Translations under genes and position numbers: made by a program
Part shown: one piece after another, positions 61,456-64,000 of the stretch
Numbering within the stretch: the stretch's first letter is position 1
How the letters are laid out: the number at the start of each line of letters is the position of its first letter
Assembly: GCA_900109485.1 (NCBI GenBank)
Contig: FOAY01000008.1
Span: 62,001-126,000 of the forward strand
Source: Kosakonia sacchari
Lineage (GTDB): Bacteria; Pseudomonadota; Gammaproteobacteria; Enterobacterales; Enterobacteriaceae
Direction: 5' to 3'
Length of the DNA stretch: 64,000 nucleotides
The notes under the pieces: generated by a model
Database searches by the model: none
What the model was told of the DNA's origin: nothing
What the model saw: only the letters and a program-made list of their open reading frames with translations

Positions 61456-62997
61456 TTATGATTTGGCTTTCGGCATCTGGGAAACCAGTGACAGATTGAC
61501 GTCCATGCCTTCCACCTGGAAGTGCGGGATGGCGTACAGCTTCACGCGGAAGAAACCGGGGTTATCCTCGATATCTTCCACCACCACCTTAGCGTCACGC
61601 AGGGGATGCGAGGCCTGCAGTTCGTCGCCCGGATCGGTCATTTCCGTTACCAGACCACGAATCCAGGTATTCAGCTCCAGCTCCAGCAACCGGCGATCTT
61701 TAGTGGTGCCGATGTTTTCGCGTTGAATAAGCTTCAGATAGTGCGCAATACGCGACAGCAGAAAGATGTACGGCAGACGCGAATTAATGCGGCTGTTAGC
61801 AGTCGCATCCGCTGTGTCGTACAGCGCCGGTTTCTGAGTTGAGTTTGCTGAGAAGAAACATGCGTAATCGCGGTTTTTGTAGTACGACAGTGGGATAAAG
61901 CCGAGGTTGGCAAACTCAAATTCGCGCGTTTCCGGGATCATCACCTCGGAGGGGATTTTCACCTGATTACCGGTACCCAGATCGTACAGATGAATCGGCA
62001 GATCCTGCACAGCGCCACCCGCCTGTGGACCACGAATCTGAACACACCAGCCGTTATTGATAAAGCTGCGTACCATGTTCGCTGCAAAAGCAAACGAAGC
62101 GTTGGTCCACAGATATTTGTTGTGATCCGGGCCTTTCACCTCTTCCACATAGTTGAAGCTGCGAACGGGTACAGTATCCGGGCCATAAGGCAGTCGGCCA
62201 AGTACCCGTGGCATCACCAGCCCCAGATAGCGGGAATCATCTGTTTCACGAAAGGATTTCCATTTGATGTATTCGGCACGGTCAAAGTAGTTACCGATAT
62301 CTTTAATTGCCGCGACGTCTTCCATCGCCTCCTTGAGGAAGAATTTCGGACCCGCCGAACCGATAAACGGCATATGCGCCGCGGCAGAGACTTTAGCGAT
62401 ATTACGCATCAGCGCCACATCCTGCGCCGAAGCATCAAATTCATAGGCAGAAATCAGGGCTGCAATCGGCTCTCCGCCTGGGGTGTCGTACTCATCGATG
62501 TAGGTGTGTTTGTACAGTCCGCTCTGGATGATTTCCGGGCTGTCCTCGAAATCCTGTCGCAGGTCTTCTTTGGGCATGTCCAGCAGTTCAATTTTCACGT
62601 TCTGGCGAAAATCCGTTTTATCCACCAGTGACTTCACACCACGCCAGAGGCTCTCTGCAGCCTGAAACTCCTCATGGTGCATCACCGCATCCAGCTGGCG
62701 GCTAATCTGATAGTCGAGCTCTGCAATATGGTGGTCTATCAGGTTTTTATCGAGCTTTTCAATTTTAGAACCGGCTTTTGTCAGACACTCCAGAAAGACC
62801 TGCATTCCGGCGGTCAGACGCTCATCTGCGGTGGCATCAGACATTGCCTGCGCATCCTGCCAGATATCCAGAGCACTCAGTTCAGAAACCGGATTCAGGT
62901 TAATTTTTTCAAACAGAGAGGCATAAACTCCACCTGCCGCAGGACGATCCAGAACCACGCTTTCGCCACCAGCAATATTTTCATTTTGTACAGACAT
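61456..62997 (-). CDS. tssC: TssC sheath large subunit
   Basis: About 513 residues from the ATG at 62997, which sits 7 nt after AAGGA; the earlier ATG at 63003 is too close to it. The protein shows the TssC/VipB hallmarks: DNLIDHHIAELDYQISRQLD-like N-terminal helices, HTYIDEYDTPGGEPIAALI and FANLGFIPLSYYKNRDYACF. It forms the contractile sheath with TssB. Confidence 0.97.
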   Translation of the reverse strand: MSVQNENIAGGESVVLDRPAAGGVYASLFEKINLNPVSELSALDIWQDAQAMSDATADERLTAGMQVFLECLTKAGSKIEKLDKNLIDHHIAELDYQISRQLDAVMHHEEFQAAESLWRGVKSLVDKTDFRQNVKIELLDMPKEDLRQDFEDSPEIIQSGLYKHTYIDEYDTPGGEPIAALISAYEFDASAQDVALMRNIAKVSAAAHMPFIGSAGPKFFLKEAMEDVAAIKDIGNYFDRAEYIKWKSFRETDDSRYLGLVMPRVLGRLPYGPDTVPVRSFNYVEEVKGPDHNKYLWTNASFAFAANMVRSFINNGWCVQIRGPQAGGAVQDLPIHLYDLGTGNQVKIPSEVMIPETREFEFANLGFIPLSYYKNRDYACFFSANSTQKPALYDTADATANSRINSRLPYIFLLSRIAHYLKLIQRENIGTTKDRRLLELELNTWIRGLVTEMTDPGDELQASHPLRDAKVVVEDIEDNPGFFRVKLYAIPHFQVEGMDVNLSLVSQMPKAKS

Positions 62998-63036
62998 GAG
63001 CATTCCTTGATTAATCCGTTAAAAATAGTGAGGCGG

Positions 63037-63534
63037 TTAGGGTTGTTCAGGTGACAGCGCGGATAGCTCGCTGCGCAACTCAGCGCTAAGCGCCGGGTCG
63101 AGGAGGATTTTTTCCAGCTCTTTTCGGAAATCCTGGTTATCGACCAGGTTAGCCTTAAGATCGCGAAGGAGATTGCGCATGGCGAGCATGGCCTTAAGCT
63201 GGGGAATTTGGCGGGCCACCTGTTCCGGTGAGAAATCCTTCATGCTTTGAAATGTCAGGCTAATATTGTCTTCACTGCCATCATCGGCGAGCGTATTTTT
63301 AACGGTAAGATTAACTTTTGGGGAATATTCAGAAAGAACACTGTCGAAATTATTTTTGGAAATATTGACTTTACTACGCTCTGATAATGGCGCTGTTTCC
63401 TGTCCATTACTAAAATCACCTGCAACCAATAACTTCAGTGGTAATTCCGTTTTTTTACTCGCCCCACCCGTATGCAGATCAAGCTTTAAATTAATACGTG
63501 CCTTAGGCACTTCGCTCTGGAAGCTGTCAGCCAT
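63037..63534 (-). CDS. tssB: TssB sheath small subunit
   Basis: About 165 residues from the ATG at 63534 (MADSFQSEVPKARINLKLDL), preceded by GAGGG; a longer frame to 63579 has no ribosome site. It contains ELPLKLLVAGDFSN, VNISKNNFDSVLSEYSPKVN and the C-terminal helix MRNLLRDLKANLVDN. First gene of the operon. Confidence 0.96.
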   Translation of the reverse strand: MADSFQSEVPKARINLKLDLHTGGASKKTELPLKLLVAGDFSNGQETAPLSERSKVNISKNNFDSVLSEYSPKVNLTVKNTLADDGSEDNISLTFQSMKDFSPEQVARQIPQLKAMLAMRNLLRDLKANLVDNQDFRKELEKILLDPALSAELRSELSALSPEQP

Positions 63535-63592
63535 TTCACTGTCCCTCTGTTTATCGCTGTGCAATTTTATGCACGACATTTCCTGGTTCGCG

Positions 63593-63622
63593 ATAATAGA
63601 ACAATGATCTGCGAAATATCAA
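63593..63622 (-). promoter_or_regulatory. Candidate sigma-70 promoter of the T6SS operon
   Basis: On the minus strand TTGATA (63617-63622) and TATTAT (63593-63598) are 18 bp apart, each 5 of 6 matches to consensus. Transcription would start near 63586, about 50 nt before tssB. The surrounding 63600-63950 region is very AT-rich, typical of H-NS-bound T6SS promoters. Confidence 0.6.
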
Positions 63623-64000
63623 ATATACAAATCCTTAAACTATTAAAATTAACTTATTAAGAACTTTCATCCATCAATTAAGAATTGAACAACCCTGATA
63701 AATCAGAAAAACAAACTATCATCACTGTTAAAAATGAATTTTTATAGCGAAAAAACAAAAAAAGATAGAGCATTGTTAAAAATGTGATTTCAAAATGACA
63801 TGAATCAATATTAAGAAAATCAAAATACCCATTTGCGATAATAGGTGTCATTACAGAGCGAAGTAACGGAAAGGGCAATAAAATAGAAGAAGGAATGGAT
63901 AAGGTAAACACGTCGAAAATGCGATTATATGGCAATAATTATTTTAAGGCCGACCTGAAATGCTAAATAAACCCGCAAACAGGCGTTTCCGTTCAACCGC
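63623..64000. other. AT-rich region upstream of the T6SS operon
   Basis: About 380 bp with long A/T runs and no supported gene. A short plus-strand frame beginning at an ATG near 63894 (after AGAAGGA) would encode only about 23 residues. It probably holds regulator and silencing sites for tssB. Confidence 0.5.

Noticed and set aside
63894-63965. Possible 23-residue plus-strand gene with a good ribosome site
   Set aside because: Too short, with no other support; treated as part of the regulatory region.
1-64000. tRNA, rRNA, CRISPR arrays, insertion sequences or a tyrosine/serine integrase
   Set aside because: I looked for them and saw none; the only mobile element is the transposable prophage.

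Overview
The window is chromosomal DNA from an enterobacterium. The order tssB-tssC-tssK-tssL-ompA-hcp-clpV-vgrG-effectors-PAAR-tssM-tssA resembles the Klebsiella/Enterobacter type VI secretion (T6SS) clusters; the genus cannot be fixed from sequence reading alone. Almost everything is transcribed on the minus strand, so the locus reads from right to left. It is a T6SS operon into which a complete Mu-like transposable prophage has inserted.

T6SS start (59896-64000): a candidate sigma-70 promoter, tssB and tssC (sheath), tssK (baseplate) and the first 65 codons of tssL. Prophage (22765-59895, about 37.1 kb, ends TGT...ACA, 4-bp ACTG flanks): it splits tssL. From its left end (window right) come a divergent repressor with an operator array, a Ner-like regulator, transposase A and ATPase B, a block of small early genes (DUF3164, DUF2786, DUF4406, MazG-like), gemA and mor. 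Then follow a low-GC lipoprotein gene, lysis genes (GH19 endolysin, putative holin, nested Rz/Rz1), packaging, portal and head genes, a contractile tail with a frameshifted chaperone, the baseplate, tail fibres and an SGNH hydrolase at the right end. Three copies of a 15-19 bp dyad lie upstream of endolysin, protease I and gp46, and look like late-promoter elements.

T6SS continuation (1-22764): the last part of tssL, an OmpA-type protein, hcp, clpV, an LprI-like exported protein, vgrG, one large intact effector with its immunity gene, a degenerate AT-rich array, PAAR, a membrane protein, tssM and the start of tssA.

The most unusual region is 5.6-14 kb. One intact VgrG-linked effector (M23-like trunk, EF-hand loop, lysozyme-like C-terminal tip) and its exported immunity protein are followed by four decayed effector/immunity modules. 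Reading through stop codons and frameshifts shows that the 'empty' gaps are dead toxins: a DUF3380-type muramidase remnant before the 225-aa orphan immunity gene and an M23 peptidase remnant before the 294-aa one. A trunk fragment precedes a 156-aa immunity gene, and a duplicated toxin tail precedes a frameshifted immunity copy. About 1.1-kb direct repeats flank the array. The array looks like an immunity memory built by module duplication and toxin decay. Because tssL is disrupted, the apparatus encoded here is probably inactive unless the prophage excises precisely or tssL is supplied elsewhere.
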